NCBI RefSeq assembly: GCF_009765825.1
Contig: NZ_LMUR01000022.1
Span: 255,235 to 319,234 of the forward strand
DNA length: 64,000 bases
Reading direction: 5' to 3'
Source of the DNA: Granulicella sp. L60
Lineage (GTDB): Bacteria; Acidobacteriota; Terriglobia; Terriglobales; Acidobacteriaceae
Shown here in pieces: positions 8,400 to 18,298 of the stretch. The notes under the pieces were generated by a model. The model was given only the letters and a program-made list of their open reading frames with translations, did not search any database and was not told the DNA's origin. The position numbers were made by a program, and so were the translations under genes. How positions within the stretch are numbered: position 1 is the stretch's first letter; the number at the start of each line of letters is the position of its first letter.

Positions 8400-11300
8400 A
8401 TGAAGAAGTTTTTGACATTGATGACGTTGTTATTCGCCACCGCGTTTCTGGGCTACGGACAAGCGACCTCCGTGAACGGCGGCGCGATTCAGGGAAGCAT
8501 TACGGATCCCAGCGGAGCTGTTGTTCCAGGCGCGACCGTCACCATCAAAGGTACGGATACGGGCTCTTTGAAGACAACGACTACGGACTCGGCTGGATTC
8601 TATAGCGTCGGCCCTCTAAATCCCGGACCATATACTGTCACTATTTCTCGCTCCGGCTTTCAACAGCTGGAGGTCGCGACGACTGTACACACCGGTACTG
8701 CGACACCTGGAAGCTTCAAACTGACCCTAGGGTCCTCGACCGAGACGGTTGAGGTCAACGCTGGAGCGCTTCAGGTGAATACGGATCAGATCGGTGTTGC
8801 GGGTATCGTCAACCGCGAACAGATCGACTCTCTTCCGGTCAACGGCCGCGACATTCTAGACTATGCCCAGCTTCAGCCTGGCGTTGTTCTTCAATCCGGT
8901 CAGAGCTTCGACCCTACCAAGGCCGGTTACTCTGCCATCTCGGTGAGCGGTGTCGGCGGACGTACGACACGTATTCTTCTTGACGGTCAGGACATCACCG
9001 ACGAGACCGTCGGTACCACGATCTACAACGTACCATCCGGTCCAGTCGAAGAGTTTCAGCTCAATCGCTCCACGCAAGACGTCTCTGGTTCGGTAACCTC
9101 GACCGGTCAGGTGCTCGTCTCGACTCGAGCGGGTACTAACGCATTCCACGGAAATGCTTTCTATAACTTTCAGGATGCGCGTGCGGGCGCAGCAGACGTT
9201 GGAGGCCTAGAGGCTCCCTTCCAACGCAACCAGTTCGGCGGCTACGTCGGCGGTCCGATTATCAAGGACAAGCTCTTCTTCTTCGGCGGTTTTGAGCGCA
9301 TCCTGCAGCATGAAGAGGACGTTGCACTCGGCGCCAGCCCGGTCTTTCAGCCCATTCTCAGCCAATTTCCTTTCGTTCCCGCTCCGTTTACGGACAACTT
9401 CAGCATGGCACGCCTGGACTACCAGGGGCCCAAGGGAATCCACTTCTTTGTACGTGGCGTGTATAGCGTCAACTCCGACCTAGCTACCTTCGGCCTCACT
9501 CCTTATCAGCTCTATCAGAACAGGGATAATGTCCCGGGTCTGGTTGGTGGTGCAGACTTCACCACTGGTAAGTTCACGCACTCCTTCCGTGGCGGTTATG
9601 AGAAGTTCCATAACCTGCTCGAGGATGGTACTGCGGCGGCTGGCAGCTCCATTTACAATCCCTCGGGACCCGCCGTGGGCGGCAGTCTCACGCTGGCCGG
9701 CAGCTTGAACGCTGGCCCCAATTACCTCGCACCGCAGGGTACCTTCCAGACCGACAAGCAGTTCCGTTATGACGGTACCTGGACCAAGGGAGCGCACACT
9801 GTCAAGTTCGGTTTCGACATGAACCGTCTGGCCAGCGGCGGCTTCGCTGAGTTCTTCGGAGCATCTCTCTATTCTGACCTGAGCGCTACCACTCAGAATC
9901 TCGCGCCGGGTGGAAATATAGCTAATCCGCTTGACTATATTGCGTCCTACTACTACATCGGTAACGGCAATAGCCTTTTCTCCGAGCGTCCCGGCTTCGG
10001 CCTAGCTGGAGGTCTTACCCCTAGCTGGCGGTTTGCAACCTACATTGCCGACACCTGGAAGGCAGCCTCGTCCTTGACGCTTACTGCTGGTCTACGTTGG
10101 AGCGTCGATACCGACCGCGCCAACCAGGACCTGGCTACACCCCTCTGCTCGAGCGTAGATCCATCGCTCCAGTTTGCCGGATGCACGGGAAACACTCCGC
10201 TGTTTGACCAGTATCAAGCTGGCCTCGGTGTAAGAACCCATCAGCCTTATGCCAACTTTGGGCCGCAGTTCGGATTCAACTTCAGCCCCGGAGATCATAA
10301 GACGTCCCTTCGCGGCGGAATTGGTATCTTCTACGAGAGCAGCGTCTTCAACAACACTGGTAACTCACGCACCGAGTCTGTTAATTCGGACTTCCCGTCT
10401 CAAAATGAGGGTCTCGCACAACAGGGGGCATCGAGCATCTCTCTGCCGGGCTACGGCGTAGTCTCAGCAGCGCCAGACGGAACTCCGGTCTCGACGATCC
10501 TTAGCGAGTCGATAGGCAAGGCGGCGCCAGAACTTAACGCTATCAAAGCTGAATATCAGGCGAAGGTAGCGAATGTTCCGGGTCCCAATCCCTCTTACAT
10601 CGGCACTGGAAGTGGACTGTATGCAAATAATATTTACGCGGGTCCGTACAAGAGCCCGTACTCCATTCAGTTCAATGGCGGGATTCAGCGTGAGCTTAGC
10701 AAGGGCTTAATCTTAAGCGCCGATTATGTCCACAACGCAACGCTAAAGATTCCACTCACGCAGGATGTCAACCATAACGGAGCAGCCCGTACGCTCAATA
10801 CTGCTGCCGCGACAAACGCGATTGCTGTTACAACCGCGAGTCTTGGATGCGCTGGTGGAGCTTCTTCGGCGGCTATCACTTGCGCCATCGCTGCAGGCGC
10901 CAAGATCGGTACCTTCGCGCAGGCTCAGTATGATGCAAACGGCAATCCTCTCTCCGGAGGTCTTGATTCTGGAGCTGTTTCTCTTGGCGGAGTCGCAGCC
11001 TCGTACGCTGGTTTCACCCCAGCTACGGGCGCAGCGTTTCCGGGTACCAACCCCAACGTTGGCTCAGGTAAGTTCATCCTCCCGATCGGACGTTCTGGAT
11101 ACGATGCTCTCCAGGTGGTTCTGCAGCAGCAGAAGTCCCATCCAGCTCCGGGCATTGTAAGCAGCAACGTGCAGATCTCTTACAATCTCTCCCGCATTGT
11201 TAGTGGTAACGCCGGGACCAACCCCTCCGATCAGTTCTTCGGTGGAGCTCCTTCGTTCGATAACGATGATCCCAATCGTTACCTCGGCCGTAGTCCTCTC

Positions 11301-12005
11301 GACCATACCAACGAGTTGAGTTTTGGTGGCAGTCTCGCAATCAAATATGGTTTACAGGTTGCAATGATTGGTCACTTCTTCTCCGCTCCTGCTACCTCTC
11401 TTACTCTAGACACAACGCAGGGAACGACGGGACAGATCTTCCAAACGGACGTGGACGGCGACGGGAGTGTAGGCGATCTGGTCCCAGGGACCAATGTTGG
11501 GTACTATATGCACCAGATCAAGGGTGGAGGCCTCAACAAGCTGATCAATAACTACAACGCCACCATGGCCGGTACGCCGACTCCGGCAGGTCAGGCACTG
11601 ATTGCTGCTGGTCTCATGACTCAGGCGCAACTTGTCGCTTTGGGTGGAGTTCAGCAGCCATTAGCTGCCGCTCCTTCCAAGCCGTTGAGCGACGCTGCTC
11701 TTCGTACATTCGATCTCAGCGCGAACTACCCGATCAGACTCAGCCGAGTGCGTGAAGGTCTGAGCATCGTCCCTGGAGTTGCCATGTACAACGTATTCAA
11801 CATGAGCAACTTCGGACCTATTGATGGCATCGTCGGCAATGCAACGGGCGTTCTGTTGAATACTGGTGATGCCAATACGCCGGGTTACTACAATGGGCCG
11901 AACAATCAGGGCGTGCTCAACGAAGCACGAACCACGCGTAACTCAGGTACCTTCGATCAGGGTGGCCCGCGTACGACGGAGTTCCAGCTGAAGGTGAACT
12001 TCTAA
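8400..12005 (+). CDS. Oar-type TonB-dependent receptor with CarboxypepD_reg domain
   Basis: 1201 residues from ATG 8400 (AGGAGA at 8383-8388); the longer in-frame start at 8334 would put 22 polar residues before the signal peptide. Order: signal peptide (MKKFLTLMTLLFATAFLGYG), carboxypeptidase regulatory-like Ig domain (about 25-115, GSITDPSGAVVPGATVTI), plug-like domain (about 135-260, LPVNGRDILDYAQLQPGV and ILLDGQDITDE), then a very long beta-barrel ending in Phe (EFQLKVNF), the outer-membrane insertion signal. This Oar-like class is abundant in Acidobacteria and is thought to import large oligosaccharides or peptides; substrate unknown. It stands alone, followed by a strong terminator. Confidence 0.9.
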   Translation: MKKFLTLMTLLFATAFLGYGQATSVNGGAIQGSITDPSGAVVPGATVTIKGTDTGSLKTTTTDSAGFYSVGPLNPGPYTVTISRSGFQQLEVATTVHTGTATPGSFKLTLGSSTETVEVNAGALQVNTDQIGVAGIVNREQIDSLPVNGRDILDYAQLQPGVVLQSGQSFDPTKAGYSAISVSGVGGRTTRILLDGQDITDETVGTTIYNVPSGPVEEFQLNRSTQDVSGSVTSTGQVLVSTRAGTNAFHGNAFYNFQDARAGAADVGGLEAPFQRNQFGGYVGGPIIKDKLFFFGGFERILQHEEDVALGASPVFQPILSQFPFVPAPFTDNFSMARLDYQGPKGIHFFVRGVYSVNSDLATFGLTPYQLYQNRDNVPGLVGGADFTTGKFTHSFRGGYEKFHNLLEDGTAAAGSSIYNPSGPAVGGSLTLAGSLNAGPNYLAPQGTFQTDKQFRYDGTWTKGAHTVKFGFDMNRLASGGFAEFFGASLYSDLSATTQNLAPGGNIANPLDYIASYYYIGNGNSLFSERPGFGLAGGLTPSWRFATYIADTWKAASSLTLTAGLRWSVDTDRANQDLATPLCSSVDPSLQFAGCTGNTPLFDQYQAGLGVRTHQPYANFGPQFGFNFSPGDHKTSLRGGIGIFYESSVFNNTGNSRTESVNSDFPSQNEGLAQQGASSISLPGYGVVSAAPDGTPVSTILSESIGKAAPELNAIKAEYQAKVANVPGPNPSYIGTGSGLYANNIYAGPYKSPYSIQFNGGIQRELSKGLILSADYVHNATLKIPLTQDVNHNGAARTLNTAAATNAIAVTTASLGCAGGASSAAITCAIAAGAKIGTFAQAQYDANGNPLSGGLDSGAVSLGGVAASYAGFTPATGAAFPGTNPNVGSGKFILPIGRSGYDALQVVLQQQKSHPAPGIVSSNVQISYNLSRIVSGNAGTNPSDQFFGGAPSFDNDDPNRYLGRSPLDHTNELSFGGSLAIKYGLQVAMIGHFFSAPATSLTLDTTQGTTGQIFQTDVDGDGSVGDLVPGTNVGYYMHQIKGGGLNKLINNYNATMAGTPTPAGQALIAAGLMTQAQLVALGGVQQPLAAAPSKPLSDAALRTFDLSANYPIRLSRVREGLSIVPGVAMYNVFNMSNFGPIDGIVGNATGVLLNTGDANTPGYYNGPNNQGVLNEARTTRNSGTFDQGGPRTTEFQLKVNF

Positions 12006-12041
12006 CCTACGATCAACTAACTTGCAGTTGGTTTGTTATTC

Positions 12042-12071
12042 AAAGTGGAGACTTCGGTCTCCACTTTTTTT
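12042..12071 (+). terminator. Rho-independent terminator of the Oar-type receptor
   Basis: AAAGTGGAGAC - TTCG - GTCTCCACTTT, an 11-bp perfect stem with a stable TTCG tetraloop, running into TTTTTTT, starting 37 bases after the stop codon. Confidence 0.93.
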
Positions 12072-12154
12072 GGTCTGTGCGATTGTGTTGGGAGATTGGT
12101 TTGGGCTTGGTTTATGTGATCTTGAATAAAGGACTGGATTTGTCGGATATATAC

Positions 12155-12183
12155 TTGATATGCGACCGTCTCTGTCGTATATT
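12155..12183 (+). promoter_or_regulatory. Sigma70-like promoter
   Basis: TTGATA (12155-12160), 17-nt spacer, TATATT (12178-12183). The nearest clear gene start is 12626, implying a leader of over 400 nt, so the promoter may serve an unrecognised short transcript instead. Confidence 0.4.
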
Positions 12184-12502
12184 CGTTTTATCGCAGTTTT
12201 AGCAGCAAAAATATGTGTTTGGGATTGGAGAGCGATGGCCAGATCCCCGCGGATTATCTCTTGGCGGAGACCGCGAGGACCTGGAAGCTACAGCCGAAGA
12301 GGCCGTAGGCTGCCTGCATTATAAGGTTCGCCTTCCGGGCTGTTCAACTTCGGTTCAAAACTCCACTCAATCAGGGAAGTGCCTCGAGTTTTTGTTGGCT
12401 GAGATTATTATCCAGCCGGACTTCGAGGGTTAGCGGTCAAGGACGAGGTGCGTTTGTTTTTGCCTCGCATTGTCTGCTGTGGATGGACTGTAGAGGGCTG
12501 GC

Positions 12503-12556
12503 GTTGTTCTGGATTGTTGTTCTGGATTGTTGTCCTGGATCTGTTGTCTTGAGATT
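12503..12556 (+). repeat. Four degenerate 13-14 bp tandem repeats
   Basis: GTTGTTCTGGATT occurs twice exactly (12503-12515, 12516-12528) and is followed by GTTGTCCTGGATCT and GTTGTCTTGAGATT, ending about 70 bases before the siderophore receptor start. It could be a repeated binding site or slippage product. Confidence 0.7.
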
Positions 12557-12625
12557 TGTTTGCTTGATCCTAGAACGCGACTGGCCCCTGCCGAATTTGG
12601 AATGGACTTTGAGGAGAACGCAGCT

Positions 12626-15280
12626 ATGAAGCACAAGGCTCATAAGACGGCGGCAGGCAAGAACCGGGCGATGTTAGGACGAGGACGCGGATGGATCACC
12701 GTGGGGACGCTGGCGGCGTATGCGGCTGCGGGTGGGACGAAGTCGGCGCTGGCATCGGCGGTGAAGACGGATCCGACGGCTGCGGACGGGGCGGGATCGA
12801 CGCTGCCGTTGAAGCGGTTTGATATCCCTGCCGGACCGTTGGACGCGGCGGTGAAGGCGTATGAGCATGCTACCGGGCTGACGGTGAAGATTGTGCTTCC
12901 GGCGGGGACGCTGGCGGGGTTCAACTCGCAGGGAGTGGTGGGGCTGTATCGCGAGGATGAGGCGCTTCGGCTTCTGCTGGATGGGACGGGGCTGAACTAT
13001 CGAGTGGAAGATGCTGCGACGATGCTGGTCGGGGTGCAGTCGAAGGACACGATATCTGTAACGGACTCTGTGACAAATTCGGTTTCGCTGACGAAGTTTC
13101 CGGAGCCGCTGCTGGATACGCCGCAGAGCATCAGCGTGGTGCCGCAGTTTGTGATGCAGGATGAGGGTGTTTCGACGCTGAAGGACGCGCTGCGGAATGT
13201 GCCCGGCATCAGCATGGCGGCGGGTGAGGCGGGAGCGCAGGGAGACAATCTGACCATCCGGGGATTTACGGCGCGGAACGATATTTTTCTCGATGGCGTT
13301 CGTGACTTCGGCAGCTACTATCGCGACTCGTTCAACTACGAGCAGGTTGATGTGCTGGAAGGGCCTGCCGGGGTTGAGTTTGGCCGTGGTGCTACGGGCG
13401 GCGTGATCAACCAGGAGAGCAAGGTTCCACAGGCGCAGCAGTTCGTGCGGGTGCAGGCGCAGTTTGGTACTGATTTGACGCGGCGCGTTACGGCCGACAT
13501 CAACGAGCCGGAGATGGATGTGCTCGGCGGCACGGCGTATCGCGTGAATGTGATGGCGCAGGAGGGCGGCGTTGCGGGACGCGACTATGCCGAGGTGAGG
13601 CGGTTCGGACTTGCGCCTTCGGTCTCGATCGGCATGAACACGCCGACGCGGGCGACGCTGAGCTACTTTCACATTACGGAGAGCGATACGCCGGACTACG
13701 GTCTACCTTGGTTCAACAACAAGCTTGCGCCAGGTTCGATACGGCATAACTACTATGGCTTTCCCGATGAGAACTACCTGAAGACGAACGATGACATTCT
13801 GACGTTGAAGGTGGAGCATGAGTTTTCGCCGAATCTGAATCTGCATATGATTGCGCGTGCGGCGAACTATCCGCGGCAGGCGCAGATTACGGAGCCGCAG
13901 ATCTGCTCGAACGCTCCGCTGAGCGTACCGGTAGGCGGGTTTGTATCCAGCCTGCCGACGTCCGCGGTGAATACGGCGTTGCCCTGTGCTTACACGGGCG
14001 CGAGCGATCTGAGTTCGATCATCGTGAATCGAAATCAGATTCAGACAAAGAGCGTCGAGGGCGATCTCTGGGACCAGACCGAAGTGACGGCGCGATTCAA
14101 CACCTTTGGTATACGTCATGCCCTGGTGGCTGGAGTCGAAGGCGGACAGGAGATCTCGAATCCGATTCGCTACAGCTATACCATCAACAAGATCAACACG
14201 GTGCCGACGGCTATGTTGATCGATCCGAATGCGCAGCAGCCGTTCGGGGGCACGGGGTATATCTCTTCGGTGGTTCATACGAAGTCGGATAGTGTGGGGC
14301 TGTACTTTGTCGATACGATCAAGCTGGGTCGTTTGTTTGAGTTGAGCGGAGGCGTTAGATGGGATCGCTTCGACACTGGCTATAACCTCTATCAGCCAAC
14401 GCCTCCTGCGGGTGCGACGGTGACGGCGAACGTTCCGCCGATCAGCCGTATCGATGAGCAGCCAACGTATCGGGCCGCGTTTGTGTATAAGCCATCGACG
14501 CATGGAAGTTTCTACTTCGACTATGCGACGAGCTTTGATCCTGCGGCGGAGTCGCTTAGTTTGAGCATTGGGCTGGCGAACAGCTCGGCTGCGCCGGAGG
14601 AGAACGAGACGTATGAGGCGGGCGCGAAGTGGAGCTTCCTGAACGAGCGGCTGCTGATGGAAGGAGCATTCTTTCACACGGAGAAGGACAATGCGCGCGA
14701 GACCGATCCGACGAACTCGAACAACATCGTTGCGGCGGGAAATCAGTTGGTGAAGGGCGTGCAGTTCAGCGTGGTGGGACGGCTGCCCGAGGGTATGGAC
14801 GTGGTGGCGGGATATGCGTATCTCGACAGCGACGTTATCTTCTCGAAGTTCTATCCGACGTCGGTTGGATTTCCGCTGGCGAATGTGCCGAAGCAGACGT
14901 TCAATCTGTTCATCACACATCGGCTGGGTTGGCATCTGAACGGCGGCGTGGGCGGGAACTATGTGGGCAGCCGTACGGCGAGTTCGACAGTGCCGTTTGT
15001 GCCGACGAGCTATGGACCGGCGCAGACGTTCGCGCCTGGCTCCGCGCCTTGCGGGGTGACGGTGACGACGTGCTATGAGGTGCTGTCGACGGCGATGAAA
15101 CAGGTGCCTGGATACTGGGTCTTCAACGCGATGGTGCGACGGCCTTTGACCGACAGGCTGGAGCTACAGGCGAATGTGTATAACCTGTTGAACCGGTACT
15201 ACATCGATCTGCCGCATCCGAGTCACTTGATTCCGGGAGCGGGAGCGAGCGCTCTGATCGGTGTCAACTTCAAGTTCTAA
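12626..15280 (+). CDS. TonB-dependent siderophore receptor with STN domain
   Basis: 884 residues from ATG 12626 (GAGGAG at 12611-12616). Order: export signal (about 1-43); STN signalling domain (about 53-130, FDIPAGPLDAAVKAYEHATG ... RLLLDGTGL); plug domain (about 160-290, LDTPQSISVVP, LTIRGFTARNDIFLDG); TonB-dependent 22-strand barrel to the C-terminal Phe. It imports ferric siderophore across the outer membrane, powered by TonB. The PiuC/YbiX-type dioxygenase downstream matches the Fiu/PiuA catecholate-receptor arrangement, so a catecholate substrate is likely (inference). An STN domain normally talks to a FecR-type anti-sigma factor, but no FecI/FecR pair is near. Confidence 0.9.
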   Translation: MKHKAHKTAAGKNRAMLGRGRGWITVGTLAAYAAAGGTKSALASAVKTDPTAADGAGSTLPLKRFDIPAGPLDAAVKAYEHATGLTVKIVLPAGTLAGFNSQGVVGLYREDEALRLLLDGTGLNYRVEDAATMLVGVQSKDTISVTDSVTNSVSLTKFPEPLLDTPQSISVVPQFVMQDEGVSTLKDALRNVPGISMAAGEAGAQGDNLTIRGFTARNDIFLDGVRDFGSYYRDSFNYEQVDVLEGPAGVEFGRGATGGVINQESKVPQAQQFVRVQAQFGTDLTRRVTADINEPEMDVLGGTAYRVNVMAQEGGVAGRDYAEVRRFGLAPSVSIGMNTPTRATLSYFHITESDTPDYGLPWFNNKLAPGSIRHNYYGFPDENYLKTNDDILTLKVEHEFSPNLNLHMIARAANYPRQAQITEPQICSNAPLSVPVGGFVSSLPTSAVNTALPCAYTGASDLSSIIVNRNQIQTKSVEGDLWDQTEVTARFNTFGIRHALVAGVEGGQEISNPIRYSYTINKINTVPTAMLIDPNAQQPFGGTGYISSVVHTKSDSVGLYFVDTIKLGRLFELSGGVRWDRFDTGYNLYQPTPPAGATVTANVPPISRIDEQPTYRAAFVYKPSTHGSFYFDYATSFDPAAESLSLSIGLANSSAAPEENETYEAGAKWSFLNERLLMEGAFFHTEKDNARETDPTNSNNIVAAGNQLVKGVQFSVVGRLPEGMDVVAGYAYLDSDVIFSKFYPTSVGFPLANVPKQTFNLFITHRLGWHLNGGVGGNYVGSRTASSTVPFVPTSYGPAQTFAPGSAPCGVTVTTCYEVLSTAMKQVPGYWVFNAMVRRPLTDRLELQANVYNLLNRYYIDLPHPSHLIPGAGASALIGVNFKF

Positions 15281-15300
15281 GGTTGTGGGTGGATGGAGTG

Positions 15301-15334
15301 AGTCGGCTGGATATACTCTGGCCGACTTACTTTT
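15301..15334 (+). terminator. Weak terminator-like hairpin
   Basis: AGTCGGC (15301-15307) pairs with GCCGACT (15321-15327) across a 13-nt loop, followed by TACTTTTG, between the receptor and the dioxygenase gene. Read-through into the latter is plausible. Confidence 0.35.
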
Positions 15335-15383
15335 GCATGTAAGGATCGGTTGCAGGTGAGTTCCAGGTGAGAGGATAGTTGCG

Positions 15384-16064
15384 ATGCTGATTACGATTCC
15401 GGATGTGTTGAGTGCGAGTGAGGTAGCGCAGGCGCGTGCGGCGCTGGATGCCGCGGAGTGGGTGGACGGCAAGGTGACGGCCGGCTACCAGGCGCAGAGC
15501 GTGAAGGCTAATCTGCAACTGCCGGAGGGTCATCCTGTGGCGGTGAAGCTGGGCGAGGTGGTGCTGGGTGCGCTGGCGCAGTCGCCGTTGTTTATGTCGG
15601 CGGCGCTTCCGCTGCGGGTGTTTCCGCCGATGTTTAATCGGTATGCGGGTGGAGGACACTTTGGCACTCATGTGGACACGGCGATACGGGCGAATGCGAC
15701 GACGGGGCAGAGGATCAGGACGGATGTCTCGGCTACGTTGTTTCTCTCTGCACCGGAGGAGTATGACGGCGGCGAGCTGCGCGTGGAGGACACGTATGGG
15801 GTGCACAGCGTGAAGCTGCCGGCGGGGCATATGGTGTTGTATCCGGCGACGAGTCTGCATCGGGTAGACCCGGTGACGCGCGGGGCGAGGGTGTCGAGCT
15901 TCTTCTGGGTGCAGAGTATGGTTCGCAGCGATGCGGACAGGACGCTGCTCTACGATCTGGATACGGCGATTCAGCGGCTGGCGGTGGATGTGCCGGGTAA
16001 TGCGGCTGGGGTGAAGTTGACGGGGGTGTACCACAACCTGCTGAGGCGCTGGGCGGAGATGTAG
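15384..16064 (+). CDS. piuC: Fe(II)/2-oxoglutarate PKHD-type hydroxylase, PiuC/YbiX family
   Basis: 226 residues, the usual family length. The 2-His-1-Asp iron triad is visible as H96-x-D98 (GTHVDTA) and H159 (TSLHRVDP), with R169 (GARVSSFFW) as the likely 2-oxoglutarate ligand. C-terminal LTGVYHNLLRRWAEM is typical. Homologues accompany iron-siderophore receptors (fiu-ybiX, piuA-piuC) and are iron-regulated; the exact substrate is unsettled. Here it follows the siderophore receptor by about 100 bases with its own good site (GAGAGGA). Cytoplasmic, no signal peptide. Confidence 0.88.
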   Translation: MLITIPDVLSASEVAQARAALDAAEWVDGKVTAGYQAQSVKANLQLPEGHPVAVKLGEVVLGALAQSPLFMSAALPLRVFPPMFNRYAGGGHFGTHVDTAIRANATTGQRIRTDVSATLFLSAPEEYDGGELRVEDTYGVHSVKLPAGHMVLYPATSLHRVDPVTRGARVSSFFWVQSMVRSDADRTLLYDLDTAIQRLAVDVPGNAAGVKLTGVYHNLLRRWAEM

Positions 16065-16121
16065 TGGCTTGGGATGTAGTGGTGCACAAGGGCGGGGCGG
16101 TCGTTTAGGATGGAGCGGCCT

Positions 16122-18170
16122 ATGAAAACTCAACCGCGACGTTCTACTGTGATTGCCGGAGTCTGCCTTCTTCTGCTGGTGTTTGGATTGCAACTTGCCC
16201 TGACGGTGCGACAGGAGTCGCTGACGTGGGATGAGGGTGACCACATCTTCGCGGGCTATGAGTCGTGGAAGACTCATGACTACGGGCTGAATCCTGAACA
16301 CCCTCCGCTGATGAAGATGCTGGCTACGGTGCCTCTGCTGGGACTGCCGTTGAAGGTGCCGGTGCTGCAGCATCGGTTCTTCAAGGAAGAGGCGTACATG
16401 AGCGGCAAGGCGCTGCTGTTCGGCAACGCGCCGCAGTACAGTGCGGAGACGCTGACGTTCCGGGTGCGGCTGGCGGCGGGGATTGTGGCGATTCTGCTGG
16501 GGCTGCTGGTGTTTCTGGCGACGCAGGAGATGTTTGGGGTGTGGGCGGCGTTTGTTGCGCTGGTGGCGCTGACATTCGAGCCGAACATACTGGCGCATGG
16601 GGCGTTTGTTACGACGGATACCGGGGTCTCGTGTTTTTTCTTTGCTTCGGTGTATGCGTTTTATCGGTACTGCAAGGTGCCGACGGTGGGCAGGCTGGCG
16701 TTGACGGGGCTGGCGGCGGGGTTGGCGCTGGCGAGTAAGCACTCTGCGGTGTTGCTGCTGCCGATGCTGGTGTTGCTGGCTGGGTGCGAGGTGGCGTTTC
16801 GGTTTGATTCGACTGCGGCGGAGGGGACGCGGGCGAGGCGTGGGGTACGGATGATTGGCGCGCTGGCTGCGATCGGCGTGATGGCGGTGGCGGTGCTCTG
16901 GGTGTTCTATGGATTCAGGTACAACGCGCGGCCGGATGGGCTGCGGCTCGATCCTACGCTGGCGGAGTATGTGCTTCCGCTGAAGCCGATGGAGGCGAAG
17001 GGGATATTGTTACTCGCACGGTTTCATATTCTGCCGGAGTCGTATCTGTATGGGCTGGCGGATGTGCGGGCGATGGCGAATGGGATGCAGAGCTTCATCT
17101 TCGGTAAGGTGTATGAGCATGGGGTATGGTTCTACTTCCCGGCGGTGCTGTTGATCAAATCGACGCTGGGCTGGCTGGCGATGGTTTTGGTTGCGGCTGG
17201 CGCGGTGGTGGTGGGGCGTTTTCGACGGTGGCGGGAGATCTTGTTTTTGATGATTCCGGCGGCGCTGTATTTGGTAGTGGCGATGGGGTCGAGCCTGAAC
17301 ATCGGGTCGCGGCATATTCTGCCGGTGTATGTGTTTCTGACTGTGTTTGCGGCGGGTGGATGCTGGGCTTTGGTGGAGTCGAGTGTTGGCAGGAGCGGAG
17401 TGGAACGCGGCGGATGGAGTCGTGGGTGGGGGATTGCGGTTGGCGTGCTGCTGGCGATGCATGTGGTGTCTTCGGCGTGGGCTTATCCGAACTATATGGC
17501 GTATGCCAATGAGGCGTGGGGTGGGCCGAAGCAGACGTATAAGTATCTGACGGACTCGAATGCGGACTGGGCACAGCAGTTGCTCGCGGTGAAGCGGTAC
17601 ACGGATGAGCATGGGATCAAGGAGTGCTGGATCGCTTACTTCGCCGATCCTTTTCTTGAGACGAAGGACTATGGGATTCCGTGCAAGGCGCTGCCGGTGT
17701 ATGACTCGTATGTGTCGACTGTGCAGCATCCGGTGCCGGCGACGATTACGGGGCCGGTGTTCATCAGCGCGGGGGATCTGTATGGGTTTGAGTTTGGATC
17801 GAAGGTGCTGAATCCTTACCAGAGGTTTGTGGGGGTAGAGCCGGAGACGCGGATTCAGGATGGTGTGATGGTGTACGAGGGGACGTTTGCGGTGCCGCTG
17901 GCGTCGTCGCTGAGCTTTGTGCAGGAGTCGAGTGCGCGGTTGAAGGCGAAGGACACTGCGGGGGCGGTTGAGGCGGCGCAGCAGGCAGTGGCAATTGCGC
18001 CGGATGGGTTCGATCCGCTGGTGGCGCTTGGGGATGCGCTGGTAGCGGCGGGACGCGGGGCGGAGGCAAGGGCGGCGTATACGCGTGCACTTGATGTGGC
18101 GAAGACGATGGAGCCGGAGGCGCAGGATGTGTGGGCTCCGGTGGTGCAGAAGAAGATGGCGGGTTTGTGA
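16122..18170 (+). CDS. GT39/PMT-type membrane glycosyltransferase with C-terminal TPR
   Basis: 682 residues from ATG 16122 (GGAG 6 bases upstream); another ATG at 16110 is less well placed. About ten hydrophobic segments fill residues 10-440. The first periplasmic loop carries the acidic pair typical of the PMT/ArnT fold: TWDEGDHI and NPEHPPLMK. A soluble C-terminal domain follows, ending in tetratricopeptide-like helices (about 590-680, AVEAAQQAVAIAPDGFDPLVALGDALVAAGR). Such enzymes transfer sugars from polyprenyl phosphates to proteins or envelope lipids; acceptor unknown. The TPR tail suggests a protein partner. Confidence 0.83.
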   Translation: MKTQPRRSTVIAGVCLLLLVFGLQLALTVRQESLTWDEGDHIFAGYESWKTHDYGLNPEHPPLMKMLATVPLLGLPLKVPVLQHRFFKEEAYMSGKALLFGNAPQYSAETLTFRVRLAAGIVAILLGLLVFLATQEMFGVWAAFVALVALTFEPNILAHGAFVTTDTGVSCFFFASVYAFYRYCKVPTVGRLALTGLAAGLALASKHSAVLLLPMLVLLAGCEVAFRFDSTAAEGTRARRGVRMIGALAAIGVMAVAVLWVFYGFRYNARPDGLRLDPTLAEYVLPLKPMEAKGILLLARFHILPESYLYGLADVRAMANGMQSFIFGKVYEHGVWFYFPAVLLIKSTLGWLAMVLVAAGAVVVGRFRRWREILFLMIPAALYLVVAMGSSLNIGSRHILPVYVFLTVFAAGGCWALVESSVGRSGVERGGWSRGWGIAVGVLLAMHVVSSAWAYPNYMAYANEAWGGPKQTYKYLTDSNADWAQQLLAVKRYTDEHGIKECWIAYFADPFLETKDYGIPCKALPVYDSYVSTVQHPVPATITGPVFISAGDLYGFEFGSKVLNPYQRFVGVEPETRIQDGVMVYEGTFAVPLASSLSFVQESSARLKAKDTAGAVEAAQQAVAIAPDGFDPLVALGDALVAAGRGAEARAAYTRALDVAKTMEPEAQDVWAPVVQKKMAGL

Positions 18171-18298
18171 TGGGCGCGAGCGTCTTCGACTCTTTTGTGT
18201 GAGGTGGTGCTGGCAGGGTTGGTAAGCATGGTGGGAAAGGTGTGGACTCGGGCAGGGGTTGGGGGGAGAATGTTGGAACTCGCCATCTGGAGGCCGCT

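Larger units (their letters stand above)
12006..12625. other. Intergenic region upstream of siderophore receptor
   Basis: Holds the receptor terminator (12042-12071), a promoter-like sequence (12155-12183) and 13-bp tandem repeats (12503-12556). A 72-codon GTG-started ORF (12215-12433) has no recognised domain and unconvincing codon use. I see no clear Fur box. Confidence 0.5.

Noticed and set aside
12410..12421. GAGATTATTATCC as a possible Fur box before the siderophore receptor
   Set aside because: Not a convincing inverted repeat and about 200 bases from the start; too weak to list.
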